IMG/VR virus record: IMGVR_UViG_3300018023_000024
Location: 1-31,543 of that record
Direction: 5' to 3' (one strand)
DNA length: 31,543 bases
Source of the DNA: a virus
Shown here: positions 15,154 to 22,821 of the stretch, in pieces
Layout of the letters: each line of letters starts with the position of its first letter
Numbering within the stretch: the first letter of the stretch is position 1
Notes under the pieces: generated by a model
Databases searched by the model: none
What the model was told of the DNA's origin: nothing
What the model saw: the letters and a program-made list of their open reading frames with translations, nothing else
Program-made: the position numbers and the translations under genes

Positions 15154-15704
15154 CAGATGGTTTTGGGGCTTGGTGGTTTCTCTACTACCATCCTAAACTT
15201 AACTGTCGGGTGAGAACCCCGGAGTCTCCTGTGGATGCCGCCCGGTCCAAGCGGAAGGGATTCATCGTTACCAAAGACAGGGGTGGTCAGCACTGGCGGG
15301 AATGGCGGCACGAGTTCCATCGTGCTATTGAGGAAAACCTTAGCATCTTCTACACGCTCGTGGACGACAAGGGTGAAGTCAACGATGACAGAACCAAGAA
15401 TGTCAACCCTGAGTGCTGGCTGGAACTGGGTCACTTGGAGTGGGGTTACATGTCGGAGTGGGATACCAGTACCGCCCTGATGCCCTTCCATGACGTGGAG
15501 CTTGACTGCGGCGGTCCCACTTTCGATGAAGCTCTTATCGAGCTTGCCAATTTGACGTTCAAACATTACGGAAACTATCGGCTCAAAAAGAACATGGTTC
15601 GAGAAGGGAAGTGCTCTCGCCCGTGCGCCGACTGCAAGTGGCTGAATGCCCTCAGCCGGAAGGTAATGAAGCGCATCAAGAAGGAAAAAGGGGATGCACA
15701 TTGA
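15117..15704 (+). CDS. Unknown protein
   Basis: 195 residues starting MARGKLQEKRK inside the end of the GIY-YIG gene; GAGAGG and TATTATAA lie just upstream. It contains WWFLYYHPKLN, HWREWRHEF, ENLSIFYTLVDD, CWLELGHLEWGY and a C-terminal cysteine pair CSRPCADCKW followed by a basic helix. No family recognised. The exact start is uncertain because the first bases also encode the endonuclease C-terminus, so the insertion may have replaced the original 5' end. Confidence 0.6.
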   Translation: MARGKLQEKRKITDGFGAWWFLYYHPKLNCRVRTPESPVDAARSKRKGFIVTKDRGGQHWREWRHEFHRAIEENLSIFYTLVDDKGEVNDDRTKNVNPECWLELGHLEWGYMSEWDTSTALMPFHDVELDCGGPTFDEALIELANLTFKHYGNYRLKKNMVREGKCSRPCADCKWLNALSRKVMKRIKKEKGDAH

Positions 15705-15795
15705 TTGGGGAGTTGTCGCATATTTCGCTTTTGGCGTAATCTCTATTGGTGGTATTCTTCTCTGGTTTTGCCACAATAAGAACTCATTGTCATAA
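15694..15795 (+). CDS. Small single-pass membrane protein (33 residues)
   Basis: ATG 15694 follows AAGGAAAAAGGGG and overlaps the end of the preceding gene by 11 bases. The product MHIDWG is followed by a clear membrane helix (VVAYFAFGVISIGGILLWF) and CHNKNSLS. The size and topology fit a phage inner-membrane micro-protein such as a lysis or superinfection regulator, but no specific role can be read. Confidence 0.55.
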   Translation: MHIDWGVVAYFAFGVISIGGILLWFCHNKNSLS

Positions 15796-15821
15796 AAACA
15801 ACAACTTTCGCTCCCCTTTAT

Positions 15822-16475
15822 ATGGATAAACTAACGGAGAGATTTCGTACCTGTATTTGTGGAAGAGAGTTTTCTTACCAAGTTGGTAGGGGTACAGACC
15901 GCAAATATTGCTCTGTTAAGTGTAGAACCGAGTATGAAAAGTCTACCTTAAAATCCAGAAGAAAAATTAAAAGAGCGTTAGTTTGTAATACACCAAATTG
16001 TGGTAAGCTGGTTGACCGCCCCACCTACGGTCTATGTGAGGCTTGTTATTATCAACAAAGAAGAACGGGCAGTGTGGTTAGACAAGGAGTTAAGTTTCGT
16101 GCCGTCAAGAAAGATGGGTATGTAAGACTAATCCTCCCTCAGCATCCTTTAGCGATTAGTGCGGGATACGTTTTAGAACACAGAAAAGTTTTATACGATA
16201 GGTATGGTCCCGGCGTTCACCCCTGTTTTTGGTGTGGAAATACTCTTGAATGGAAGGATATTGTGGGTGACCACTTAAATGAAATTAAAGAGGATAATAG
16301 TCCAGAAAATCTAGTTATTTCATGTAATAAGTGTAATCGTTTGAGGGGTGGTATGATTGGGTTTTTCAAATGCTTAAGACCGGAAGCCCTGCCCATTTTT
16401 TTGAAATGCATGGAAGGGTGGATAATTCCTTTTGTGAAAGAACCACCCGTCTTTCAAACCTTGCCGTTTTCATGA
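15822..16475 (+). CDS. HNH homing endonuclease with N-terminal zinc knuckles
   Basis: 217 residues. The N-terminus holds CICGREF...CSVKCR and a second unit CNTPNCG...GLCEACYY. The middle YVRLILPQHPL...YVLEHRKVLYD matches the substrate-binding part of a common phage HNH family. The core is PCFWCGNTLEW, then VGDHLNEIKEDNSPEN, then CNKCNRLRGGM, with His and both Asn in place. ATG 15822 has no recognisable SD; CTTTATATGG overlaps it, and a weak CTCC/GGAG stem brackets it. The 3' end overlaps the convergent HNH gene 16366-16821 by 110 bases. Confidence 0.88.
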   Translation: MDKLTERFRTCICGREFSYQVGRGTDRKYCSVKCRTEYEKSTLKSRRKIKRALVCNTPNCGKLVDRPTYGLCEACYYQQRRTGSVVRQGVKFRAVKKDGYVRLILPQHPLAISAGYVLEHRKVLYDRYGPGVHPCFWCGNTLEWKDIVGDHLNEIKEDNSPENLVISCNKCNRLRGGMIGFFKCLRPEALPIFLKCMEGWIIPFVKEPPVFQTLPFS

Positions 16476-16821
16476 GTTTGGTCTTAACTTTATGAGACTC
16501 TAAACACATTGTTCGTAAGTTCTCCATCACTGTCTGCCCACCGTCTTGCAACTCCACGATATGGTCAACTTCCAGCGAACCCGCCTCATGCTTATTGCGA
16601 TGACAGAGGACACAGCGGTACTTGTCCCGGCGCTTTACTTTGTTGCGGATGAATGACCAGTCGCAGAGGAGGAGGACTTCGATGGTGCATTGTTTGCTGC
16701 ACCATGAGGTCCGGCGACCGGTTAGAGCTTTGCCGCAGAAGCGGCAAAGGTTAAACCCTAATTCATCTTTACGTTTTGGAAAATCTTCCCAACTATGTGA
16801 CATTCCTCTTTCTTTAGCCAT
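16366..16821 (-). CDS. HNH endonuclease, leftward, partly degenerate
   Basis: 152 residues from ATG 16821. N-terminal knuckle CRFCGKALTGRRTSWCSKQC, then a helical segment, then the HNH core YRCVLCHRNKH, LEVDHIVELQDGG, ENLRTMCLESHKVKT. The catalytic DHI and the N are kept, but the last zinc pair reads CLES instead of the usual CxxC. No convincing SD precedes 16821; ATG 16803 (GAAAGAGGA directly before it) is an alternative. Its tail runs 110 bases antisense into the rightward HNH gene, which looks like a junction between two independently acquired endonucleases. It may be decaying. Confidence 0.7.
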   Translation of the reverse strand: MAKERGMSHSWEDFPKRKDELGFNLCRFCGKALTGRRTSWCSKQCTIEVLLLCDWSFIRNKVKRRDKYRCVLCHRNKHEAGSLEVDHIVELQDGGQTVMENLRTMCLESHKVKTKLMKTARFERRVVLSQKELSTLPCISKKWAGLPVLSI

Positions 16822-16840
16822 TTGATTAAGAAAATCAAAT
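16820..16840. repeat. Palindrome shared by two divergent HNH genes
   Basis: ATTTGATT-AAGAA-AATCAAAT: eight perfect pairs with a five-base loop. On the plus side it ends directly before ATG 16841; on the minus side its arm contains part of ATG 16821. One hairpin thus touches start codons in both directions. Confidence 0.55.
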
Positions 16841-17665
16841 ATGGAATATATTAGTAATGGGAGGAATATACAACGAATGCACAAATTTATAGATATGAGA
16901 AATAGACCAGAGTTATTGCCCCAAGATTGTATATGGATTGTTTTAAGTGATTCACCTCAAGGTGGAGGGAAGAGGGGTAAGCCGTATAAGTGGTATTGTC
17001 AGTGTTCTGGGTGTGGGGTTAAACGCTGGATTGTGGGGTTGAATTTACGTTCTGGTAGAACACTAGGTTGTAGACGATGCTGGGGTAAGCGGATGTCTCA
17101 AAGGCAGCTTATTGATATGAGGATTCAGCCGTTACCCCCAGAGTGTCCTTGGGAAATTTTGGATGAACCTCCTAAAACTATCCAACAGCAACGAGGTAAG
17201 GCATATCTTTGGCACGCACGATGCCGCATTCATGGAGTGAAGTCTTGGATTCGTATAAGGAAAGACAGGAACAGCGGTTGTTACCTTTGCGGGCGGCATC
17301 TTCAATCTTTAGGTCGTCAGAAACGGCCCCTTGAGTGGATGATAGCGCAAATTCGTAGAAGTAAAAAATGGGAGGGATTAACTTATGAGGAACTTGTTAC
17401 TATAACCGAATCTAAAACATGCCACTATTGTGATGAACCCCTAATTTGGAATGCTTTATCCCATAAGGGATGTGGGGCGAACAATAGGACAAACCTTGAT
17501 AGGAAAGACTCTTCAATTGGATATCGAAAAGATAACTTGGTTCCGTGCTGCCCTAAATGCAATTGCGGAAAATCAAACCGGTTTACATATGAACAGTGGG
17601 TAGAAATTGGACAACTCATAAAGGCAATGAGAGAACACCACCCCTATACATTTACTCCCGCTTAG
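16841..17665 (+). CDS. HNH homing endonuclease with duplicated zinc module
   Basis: Up to 274 residues; ATG 16877 behind GGGAGG (12-base spacing) is an alternative start. Two homologous N-terminal units of about 75 residues: 'LLPQDCIWIVLSDSP...CQCSGCGVKRWIV...CRRC' and 'PLPPECPWEILDEPP...ARCRIHGVKSWIR...CYLC'. The nuclease core follows: CHYCDEPLIWNALSHKG, then NLDRKDSSIGYRKDN, then CCPKCNCGKS. This is the LDR-type HNH also seen at 11828. The stop codon lies within the 5' arm of the large inverted repeat at 17657-17707. AT-rich. Confidence 0.85.
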   Translation: MEYISNGRNIQRMHKFIDMRNRPELLPQDCIWIVLSDSPQGGGKRGKPYKWYCQCSGCGVKRWIVGLNLRSGRTLGCRRCWGKRMSQRQLIDMRIQPLPPECPWEILDEPPKTIQQQRGKAYLWHARCRIHGVKSWIRIRKDRNSGCYLCGRHLQSLGRQKRPLEWMIAQIRRSKKWEGLTYEELVTITESKTCHYCDEPLIWNALSHKGCGANNRTNLDRKDSSIGYRKDNLVPCCPKCNCGKSNRFTYEQWVEIGQLIKAMREHHPYTFTPA

Positions 17666-17707
17666 GTGAAGAGGAGAACTGGTATTATCCCTCTTCACCT
17701 AAGCGGG
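17657..17707. repeat. 18-bp perfect inverted repeat between convergent genes
   Basis: The arms 17657-17674 and 17690-17707 (CCCGCTTAGGTGAAGAGG and its exact complement) flank a 15-base loop containing GGTATTAT. TACAT and ATGTA outside the arms extend it imperfectly. It sits where the rightward HNH gene and the leftward metallophosphoesterase gene meet. There is no T-run on either side, so it is not a standard intrinsic terminator; it may stop or stabilise both transcripts. Confidence 0.75.
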
Positions 17708-17766
17708 TATATGTAACCCATAACTAGATGGATGAATGTCCACTTGAGCCTTTTTGAAAAACATAA

Positions 17767-19038
17767 TTACATGGGCGGCGTCCAAGCGACCCAATCGAAC
17801 AGCTTGTGTTCCGGGTGAACAAGGAAGCTGACCTGCGATGGGCGGGCGTGCCGTCCACAGCCGTGGTCAAATTCCGATGTGCCGCTGAGACTTCCGTTGA
17901 TGAGAATGTTGCCGGATACAATACCGGGGACATGCCAGTGACCACAGGAGATATAGTCGAAGCCGAGCTTCGCCATGTCTTCCATTTCCTGCCGCCAAGC
18001 ATCCAGCATTGCCTGCATCCGCTTGATGGCTTCCCGGCCCCGCTCACGTTCGAGGCCATAGAAGGGAATGCCCATCCATGCCTTTACGGTGTCGCCGTGT
18101 TCGATGAGGAACTTCACACCCACCATATCGACCACATGCTTCATGCCCTCGGTAGTGACGATGTCAATGTTCTCGTGATTCTGGAGATAGGCATTGGCGA
18201 TTTCGTACACCACGTGGCTCATGGAGTTGCTGGACTTCTGCTTGGATTGCGGCTTCTGTAACAGCCGTCCGTGGTTGTCCGCCCCAATCTCCACAAGGGT
18301 TATCTTGTCGAAATGGGGAGCGAAAGTGGAGACGGTCTGTGCAAGCAGTTTGCCCGCTTGCGTTGCCTGTACGGGGAGGGGGAACTCATTCGTGCGGCGG
18401 AGTTCTTCGTGGATGTCGCCGGATACCCAGTCACCTTCTCCGAAGACATACAGGTTGGGGATGTTGAAGGTAGTTCGGTGTGTATCCACCCAGCCGAGGA
18501 ACTTCTGCGCAATGTACTTCATACGTTCCTGTGCTATATCCCAGTTGTAAATACCGAATCCCTCGGTCTCCTCGGGCTTGATGATTTCCCCAATATGCCA
18601 GTCGGAGAGTTTGATGCACGCAGCCATGTCGCTGCCCGCACCCATGGGTGATTCAAACTCCACGGGCGGTAACGGGTCCAAGCCAGTGATGGCGTCCACA
18701 ATGGCGTCGGTCATCTCTTGCCAGTAGCCCTGCTCCTCATGTGCTTTCCTGACTTCGTTTCTGAGACGGCTGTTGTCCCGGCGCAGATATACTTCCCTCG
18801 GCTCTTCCGGGGGTGGAGCAACTTTGGCGGCTTTGACGGCGGGTTGGGCAACCTTGCGGGCGTGCTTTATGTTGGCTGCATCAAGAAGGGCCTCGAAGGT
18901 GGGGAAATACGCAGCCCATCGGTCCTTAAGTGGGCTGTTGTTACGAAAGAAATCACGACTAACTGGCTGGCTTCCATTGTTGGATAGCCTCTGCGCCTCC
19001 AGAATAAAATCTTCCCTCGTAGGCTTCTCTGCACTCAT
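17767..19038 (-). CDS. Calcineurin-like metallophosphoesterase with N-terminal DNA-binding-like repeat
   Basis: 423 residues. The phosphoesterase motifs are complete: LSDWHIG (D146, H148), GEGDWVSGD (near 200), GADNHGR (N255, H256), IEHGD (H314) and GHWH (366-369), so a two-metal nuclease or phosphatase is likely. Before it lies a helical region (85-130) and an N-terminal unit (about 8-58) reading REDFILEAQRL...PVSRDFFRNN...YFPTFEALLDAANI, which resembles the short helical 'homing endonuclease-associated' DNA-binding repeats. That would target the enzyme to DNA. ATG 19038 has a perfect AGGAGG SD; the open frame further upstream is not needed. GTAGTATTAGAC on the minus strand at about 19160 may be its promoter. 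Confidence 0.8.
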   Translation of the reverse strand: MSAEKPTREDFILEAQRLSNNGSQPVSRDFFRNNSPLKDRWAAYFPTFEALLDAANIKHARKVAQPAVKAAKVAPPPEEPREVYLRRDNSRLRNEVRKAHEEQGYWQEMTDAIVDAITGLDPLPPVEFESPMGAGSDMAACIKLSDWHIGEIIKPEETEGFGIYNWDIAQERMKYIAQKFLGWVDTHRTTFNIPNLYVFGEGDWVSGDIHEELRRTNEFPLPVQATQAGKLLAQTVSTFAPHFDKITLVEIGADNHGRLLQKPQSKQKSSNSMSHVVYEIANAYLQNHENIDIVTTEGMKHVVDMVGVKFLIEHGDTVKAWMGIPFYGLERERGREAIKRMQAMLDAWRQEMEDMAKLGFDYISCGHWHVPGIVSGNILINGSLSGTSEFDHGCGRHARPSQVSFLVHPEHKLFDWVAWTPPM

Positions 19039-19185
19039 AATCCTCCTGTGGCGGTGTTTGTTGGCGTTATCACTACTGATGGGGGTGATAGTTGGCGTTT
19101 TGGGTACATTCCATGCACTCGCCGTTACATCCCCTTGATGGAGCATTCTCTGCGCATGATGTCTAATACTACAATTTCCCGATTC

Positions 19186-20310
19186 TTATTGTTCTTCTTT
19201 TTGATTTATAATACCACTAATTTGGTGGTCCCATCTAGTCTGGGGCCATCGTAAGCGTTTAGCCCTTGCCATAGAAGAACATTTTCTGCAAACGCTCCCC
19301 CGCTCCTCCATTTGTTTGCATAACCAAGCATATTTATAGTGCAAAGAAACACCACAAACCGGGCAGTGGCGTTCCGTTTTAGTATATAAGGGGGCACATC
19401 TATTCTTTGCCGCACAACTACCACACAGCCCGTTAGTCTTATCAGCTATTTTACAGTGGTACTTATTCTTATAGATTAGTCTTTTTTTACATTGGGGACA
19501 AAGGCGGGATTTTATGTTTGGCGATACCGGGCTACCATCTGGCGAATATCCGGTACGGGCATGAATCAAGTCCCCATTTTGGTACGCCGGGTCTGTCACT
19601 CTTACTCGTTTGTAGACACCATCTTTATCTATTGTTAGAACATATCCTTTGTTTACATGGGTGAGTTCCCCGGTTATCAGCCGTGGGTCATCACAGGTGG
19701 TATCAATCACAATCCCAGCCTTGTCCTTCGTTGTTATTCTGCCCTTTCGTACATGCACTAACTCCCCGGACAAATATCGAGGGTCATCTTTTCTTACTTT
19801 GAAGCGGTTTCCGAGAGAGTCTTTAACATTGACCGTGTATCTCGCAAAGTGCGTTAGGCTACCGTCTTTAAGGCGGGGGTCATTTGTTTCTACATGGTAT
19901 ATATCCCCATTTTTATCCTTTGCGGCAACCTTTCCTCTCATTGTTTTACCGCACTGGTCCTTAACCACACTAACCGCCCTTTCGTACTCTTGAAGATATT
20001 CGTCTTCTATTTTAATCTTTCCCATTTTGCTCATCATTTTCCATGCATAGGCGGTAGCTTGGCATTTGACGGCCCTGAATAAAAGGTAGTGAGCCTTGAA
20101 GTGGTCAAATGGGCTTATTTTAACTGAATTCCACGGATGACCGACTCTACTCTTGTATTCCGGGAACATAGATTTAGGGAGGATGTGGTGCCAGTTTCCT
20201 TTTTCTCTTTCTGGTAGTTTTGACTTTTGGATGTGGTCTAAGTATGCCCAAAAGGCGTCTCGGTCAACCATCGGATATCGTTCTATAAATATGTCTATGA
20301 GTTCCTTCAT
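19186..20310 (-). CDS. HNH endonuclease with four ~34-residue repeats and two zinc ribbons
   Basis: 374 residues. The N-terminal HNH domain shows WHHILPKSMFPEYKSR, SVKISPFDHFKAHYLLFRA, a family found in large phages. Residues ~115-260 hold four tandem repeats of the form 'G-x3-KDKxGxxxxVxxxDPRLxxGELTH' (AAKDKNGDIYHVETNDPRL, then NVKDSLGNRFKVRKDDPRY, then TTKDKAGIVIDTTCDDPRL, then TIDKDGVYKRVRVTDPAY). Two zinc ribbons end the protein (CPQC...CGSC and CPVC...CRKC). The repeats probably contact DNA in register. ATG 20310 has AGAGG eight bases upstream; a start at 20343 is possible. It lies between the metallophosphoesterase and the pyrophosphatase-like gene. Confidence 0.82.
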   Translation of the reverse strand: MKELIDIFIERYPMVDRDAFWAYLDHIQKSKLPEREKGNWHHILPKSMFPEYKSRVGHPWNSVKISPFDHFKAHYLLFRAVKCQATAYAWKMMSKMGKIKIEDEYLQEYERAVSVVKDQCGKTMRGKVAAKDKNGDIYHVETNDPRLKDGSLTHFARYTVNVKDSLGNRFKVRKDDPRYLSGELVHVRKGRITTKDKAGIVIDTTCDDPRLITGELTHVNKGYVLTIDKDGVYKRVRVTDPAYQNGDLIHARTGYSPDGSPVSPNIKSRLCPQCKKRLIYKNKYHCKIADKTNGLCGSCAAKNRCAPLYTKTERHCPVCGVSLHYKYAWLCKQMEERGSVCRKCSSMARAKRLRWPQTRWDHQISGIINQKEEQ

Positions 20311-20330
20311 TGGGAATCCTCTAATAAGGA
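20303..20330 (-). promoter_or_regulatory. Hairpin over the start of the leftward HNH gene
   Basis: On the minus strand TCCTTATT pairs with AATGAAGGA, eight pairs with one bulged base; the loop holds AGAGG (SD) and the 3' arm holds ATG 20310. GGGTATTAAA lies just upstream. Confidence 0.45.
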
Positions 20331-20370
20331 GTTCGGTAATCATTTAATACCCGTTTACCGCAAGTTGCTC

Positions 20371-21519
20371 ATGGAATCTGAAAAGAAATTAATTCAAGCC
20401 AAGCTTTCGCAGATGCATACTACCGAATTTCGGGGTATGCCCATTCTGATTGAGTGGCCAGCGGGGTTGGAGCGTGTCGGTACTGATGAAGACGGCAAGA
20501 CGTGGCGAAGGAAAATGCACTTCGATTATGGGCATTTTATCGGTGTAAATGGTAAAGATGATGAAGGATTGGACTGCTATATAGGCCCCTACCCTCACTC
20601 TGATAAAGTTTATATAGTAGAACAATTGAAGGCTAATGGGGAGACCCCGGATGAATTTAAAGTGATGCTGGGATTTGATACATTAGAACATGCTCAGCAG
20701 GCGTATCTTGTCCACTACCCTAAAGGATGGGAAGAAGAAAGGCTGGGGGACGTGTTTGAGACAGACCTTGGTTCTCTCCGCACTAAAGTGGAGGAGCATC
20801 AAGAAGGGGATGAGGACAGGAAAAAGACAGCAACACTTAAAAAGTTTGATACTGGGGAAGTTGCATTCGAGGAGCAAGGAGTTGAGATATACATTTTACC
20901 CTTAAACCCTAAGAAGTTACGTCGGGGTGAACCTCATGCTATGTGGACGGTACAGGTTTTGGATGAGGAGAATCGTTTTGCTATGACTTATCGGTCGAAC
21001 ATAATCGACCCCGAAGATATCATCAAGCGTCAGTTGAAGAATTATCTGCCTATACGGGGGACAGTGACAAGCTGGACCAAGGATGATGTTTGGCTCCGTG
21101 AATGGAAATCTACACACAAGGAGAATAAAATGGGTAGTTTGAACAAGACAGAGGGACTTTTGGAGAAAATAAAAGGGACAGAATATGACATGGCAGGGTC
21201 AAAGCTTTCAGGTTTCTGGCATGACGGCCCAGCGACCTGCATGGACTGCCGCCACAGGACACCCCACTCCAAGAATGCCGAGGGGGTAGAAGTAGACTCC
21301 TGTAAGCATCCCGTGGTCATGGTAGACCCGGAGCTACAAGAAAAAAAGCTCCCGGACGGCACCATTGAGGTGGACGCCGACGACTGGTGCCGGTTTGCCC
21401 AGAAGCCGGTAAAAAAGGAAGAAAAGTCCGAACCGGCCAAACCAGAAACCCCAGAAAAGCTTGAGAAAAAGCCAATGACCGGCTCCATCTACTTTAAGGT
21501 GCTGAACTCAATGAGATAA
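20371..21519 (+). CDS. Polyvalent-type protein with inorganic-pyrophosphatase-like domain
   Basis: 382 residues. The N-terminal ~150 match the pyrophosphatase-like (InPase) domain described in phage polyvalent proteins: ILIEWPAGLERVGTDEDGKT, then MHFDYGHFIGVNGKDDEG, LDCYIGPYPHSDKVYIVEQ, then DEFKVMLGFDTLEHAQQAYL. The conserved Asp residues (DYGxF, KDDEGLDCYIG) are present. After a linker (KKTATLKKFDTG) comes a beta-rich region and then CMDCRHRT...CKHP...WCRFA, a three- or four-Cys zinc site. The tail is Lys/Pro/Glu rich. ATG 20371 lacks a strong SD. It opens the effector-like block and is divergent from the HNH gene 20310. Confidence 0.65.
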   Translation: MESEKKLIQAKLSQMHTTEFRGMPILIEWPAGLERVGTDEDGKTWRRKMHFDYGHFIGVNGKDDEGLDCYIGPYPHSDKVYIVEQLKANGETPDEFKVMLGFDTLEHAQQAYLVHYPKGWEEERLGDVFETDLGSLRTKVEEHQEGDEDRKKTATLKKFDTGEVAFEEQGVEIYILPLNPKKLRRGEPHAMWTVQVLDEENRFAMTYRSNIIDPEDIIKRQLKNYLPIRGTVTSWTKDDVWLREWKSTHKENKMGSLNKTEGLLEKIKGTEYDMAGSKLSGFWHDGPATCMDCRHRTPHSKNAEGVEVDSCKHPVVMVDPELQEKKLPDGTIEVDADDWCRFAQKPVKKEEKSEPAKPETPEKLEKKPMTGSIYFKVLNSMR

Positions 21520-21582
21520 AGAAAACTTCCGGGCGCATGGTTGAAGGACCCCAAATCCGGTAATATTCATAGGTAGGTGACC

Positions 21583-21858
21583 ATGAAGCCGAAGGGAGTA
21601 ATAATCAAAGGTGTGCGATTCCGCCCCGGCGAGGTGGACTGGGAAGATGCTTATTCGGAAGGCAGAAAACCCCTCCCCGATTTTGAGAAGGTTAAGCTGG
21701 GCGGGGACTTTATCGGTTCCAAGATTACCGCAGTCGGTCTTATCGCCAAGATAGGACACTACTTAGTCATCATAACGGAGAAGAATGAGGAAGCGGACGA
21801 GTACGATTACACCGTCATTCCCCTTCACGCTAAGACCACTATTAGGTTTCACAGGTAA
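21583..21858 (+). CDS. Small unknown protein
   Basis: 91 residues from ATG 21583 (SD AGGTAGG; GTG 21577 is an alternative). Beta-rich and mixed charge (GVIIKGVRFRPGEVDWED, ITAVGLIAKIGHYLVIITEK), ending in HAKTTIRFHR. Not recognised. It is followed 33 bases later by a GIY-YIG gene. Confidence 0.5.
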   Translation: MKPKGVIIKGVRFRPGEVDWEDAYSEGRKPLPDFEKVKLGGDFIGSKITAVGLIAKIGHYLVIITEKNEEADEYDYTVIPLHAKTTIRFHR

Positions 21859-21859
21859 C

Positions 21860-21898
21860 TGAACTATGGGTTCCTTTATAGGGGGCTTATTATGTTCA
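21860..21898 (+). promoter_or_regulatory. Hairpin with TTTATA loop over the GIY-YIG start at 21892
   Basis: An inner stem pairs GGGTTCC (21868-21874) with GGGGGCTT (21881-21888) using G-U pairs and one bulge; the loop is TTTATA. An outer stem pairs TGAAC (21860-21864) with GTTCA (21894-21898), which includes part of the ATG. The G-run SD is buried in the stem. Confidence 0.5.
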
Positions 21899-22743
21899 TA
21901 TACCTTATCGCTAATCACATCACAGGAAAATACTACATCGGTCAGCATAAGGGTAGAGACCTCCGCAAATATCTTCACAAAAAATTTTGGGAAGCGGAAC
22001 ATGGTTTAGGCGGGTCCTCCCATCTTTACGCCGCTATAAGAAAATATGGAAGAAGTAGTTTCAGCATTCATGCTCTCCGTTCGGATATCCAAACAAAAGA
22101 AGAGTTAGACCAAGTCGAAAAGGATTTTATTATTTTTCTAAAAGCCCAAGACCCTGAATATGGTTACAACATCCGTCGAGGAGGAGAGGGATTTACCTCA
22201 GAAGAAGCAAAGGAAATTGCCAAAAATCGACTAGCCGACCCCACATTTATTACCAGATTAACTATGGCGTTGAAAGAAGCATGGAAAGACCCTGAAACTC
22301 AAGCCAAACATTCCGAGTCTATCAAAAAATTATGGCAAGATTCGGAGTTCCGTGACAAAGTTGTTAAAAAACTGAGGAGCCCAGAAGTAAGAGATAGAAA
22401 ATCTAAGGCTAATAGGAAAAGATTTTCTACTTATGAGGCTCGTACTAAACAAGCCAAAGCAGTAAATGCGGGGTGGTCTGATTTAGAGCTTCGCACCAGA
22501 CAATCTGAGTTAGTTAAGAAGCTATGGTCAGACCCCCAAACTCGATATAAAATGATGGAGGGGGTTAAGAAACGAGCAGCTACCATAAGTTTGAATGGTA
22601 AAAAAACTATGTCCAAGCCAGGACACCTGTCTTATATGACTAAAAAAGGGCATTGCCAACGCTGGAACATCAACCGTGGCAAACCTTGTACCTGCGGATA
22701 TCATCCTTTGCTTATGCTCAAGGTAAATGAGAGAACCACTTAA
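21892..22743 (+). CDS. GIY-YIG homing endonuclease with Trp-Asp-Pro repeats
   Basis: 283 residues. The GIY-YIG domain (1-105): FIYLIANHITGKYYIGQHKG, IHALRSD, EKDFIIFLKAQDPEYGYNI, GGEGF. The C-terminal half repeats a basic unit near 'W(K/S/Q)DPE.R.K.SE..KKLW' several times (KEAWKDPETQAKHSESIKK, KLWQDSEFRDKVVKK, NAGWSDLELRTRQSELVKK, KLWSDPQTRYKMMEG), probable DNA-contacting helices, then a short CxCGYH end. Closest in the window to 30940, then 4396. It sits between a small unknown gene and the giant multidomain gene. Confidence 0.92.
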   Translation: MFIYLIANHITGKYYIGQHKGRDLRKYLHKKFWEAEHGLGGSSHLYAAIRKYGRSSFSIHALRSDIQTKEELDQVEKDFIIFLKAQDPEYGYNIRRGGEGFTSEEAKEIAKNRLADPTFITRLTMALKEAWKDPETQAKHSESIKKLWQDSEFRDKVVKKLRSPEVRDRKSKANRKRFSTYEARTKQAKAVNAGWSDLELRTRQSELVKKLWSDPQTRYKMMEGVKKRAATISLNGKKTMSKPGHLSYMTKKGHCQRWNINRGKPCTCGYHPLLMLKVNERTT

Positions 22744-22821
22744 CCCTACTGAAAACAACCCGACTTCCTATTTCTCAATCAGGGGGAAACTTGTCCCCGG
22801 ACTTGAAAAACCAAGGGTTAT

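Noticed and set aside
17657-17707. Classical intrinsic terminator
   Set aside because: The stem is long, but no T-run follows on either strand.
18194-18651. Rightward open frames opposite the metallophosphoesterase
   Set aside because: They are mirror frames of a gene with complete catalytic motifs and have no SD or recognisable composition.
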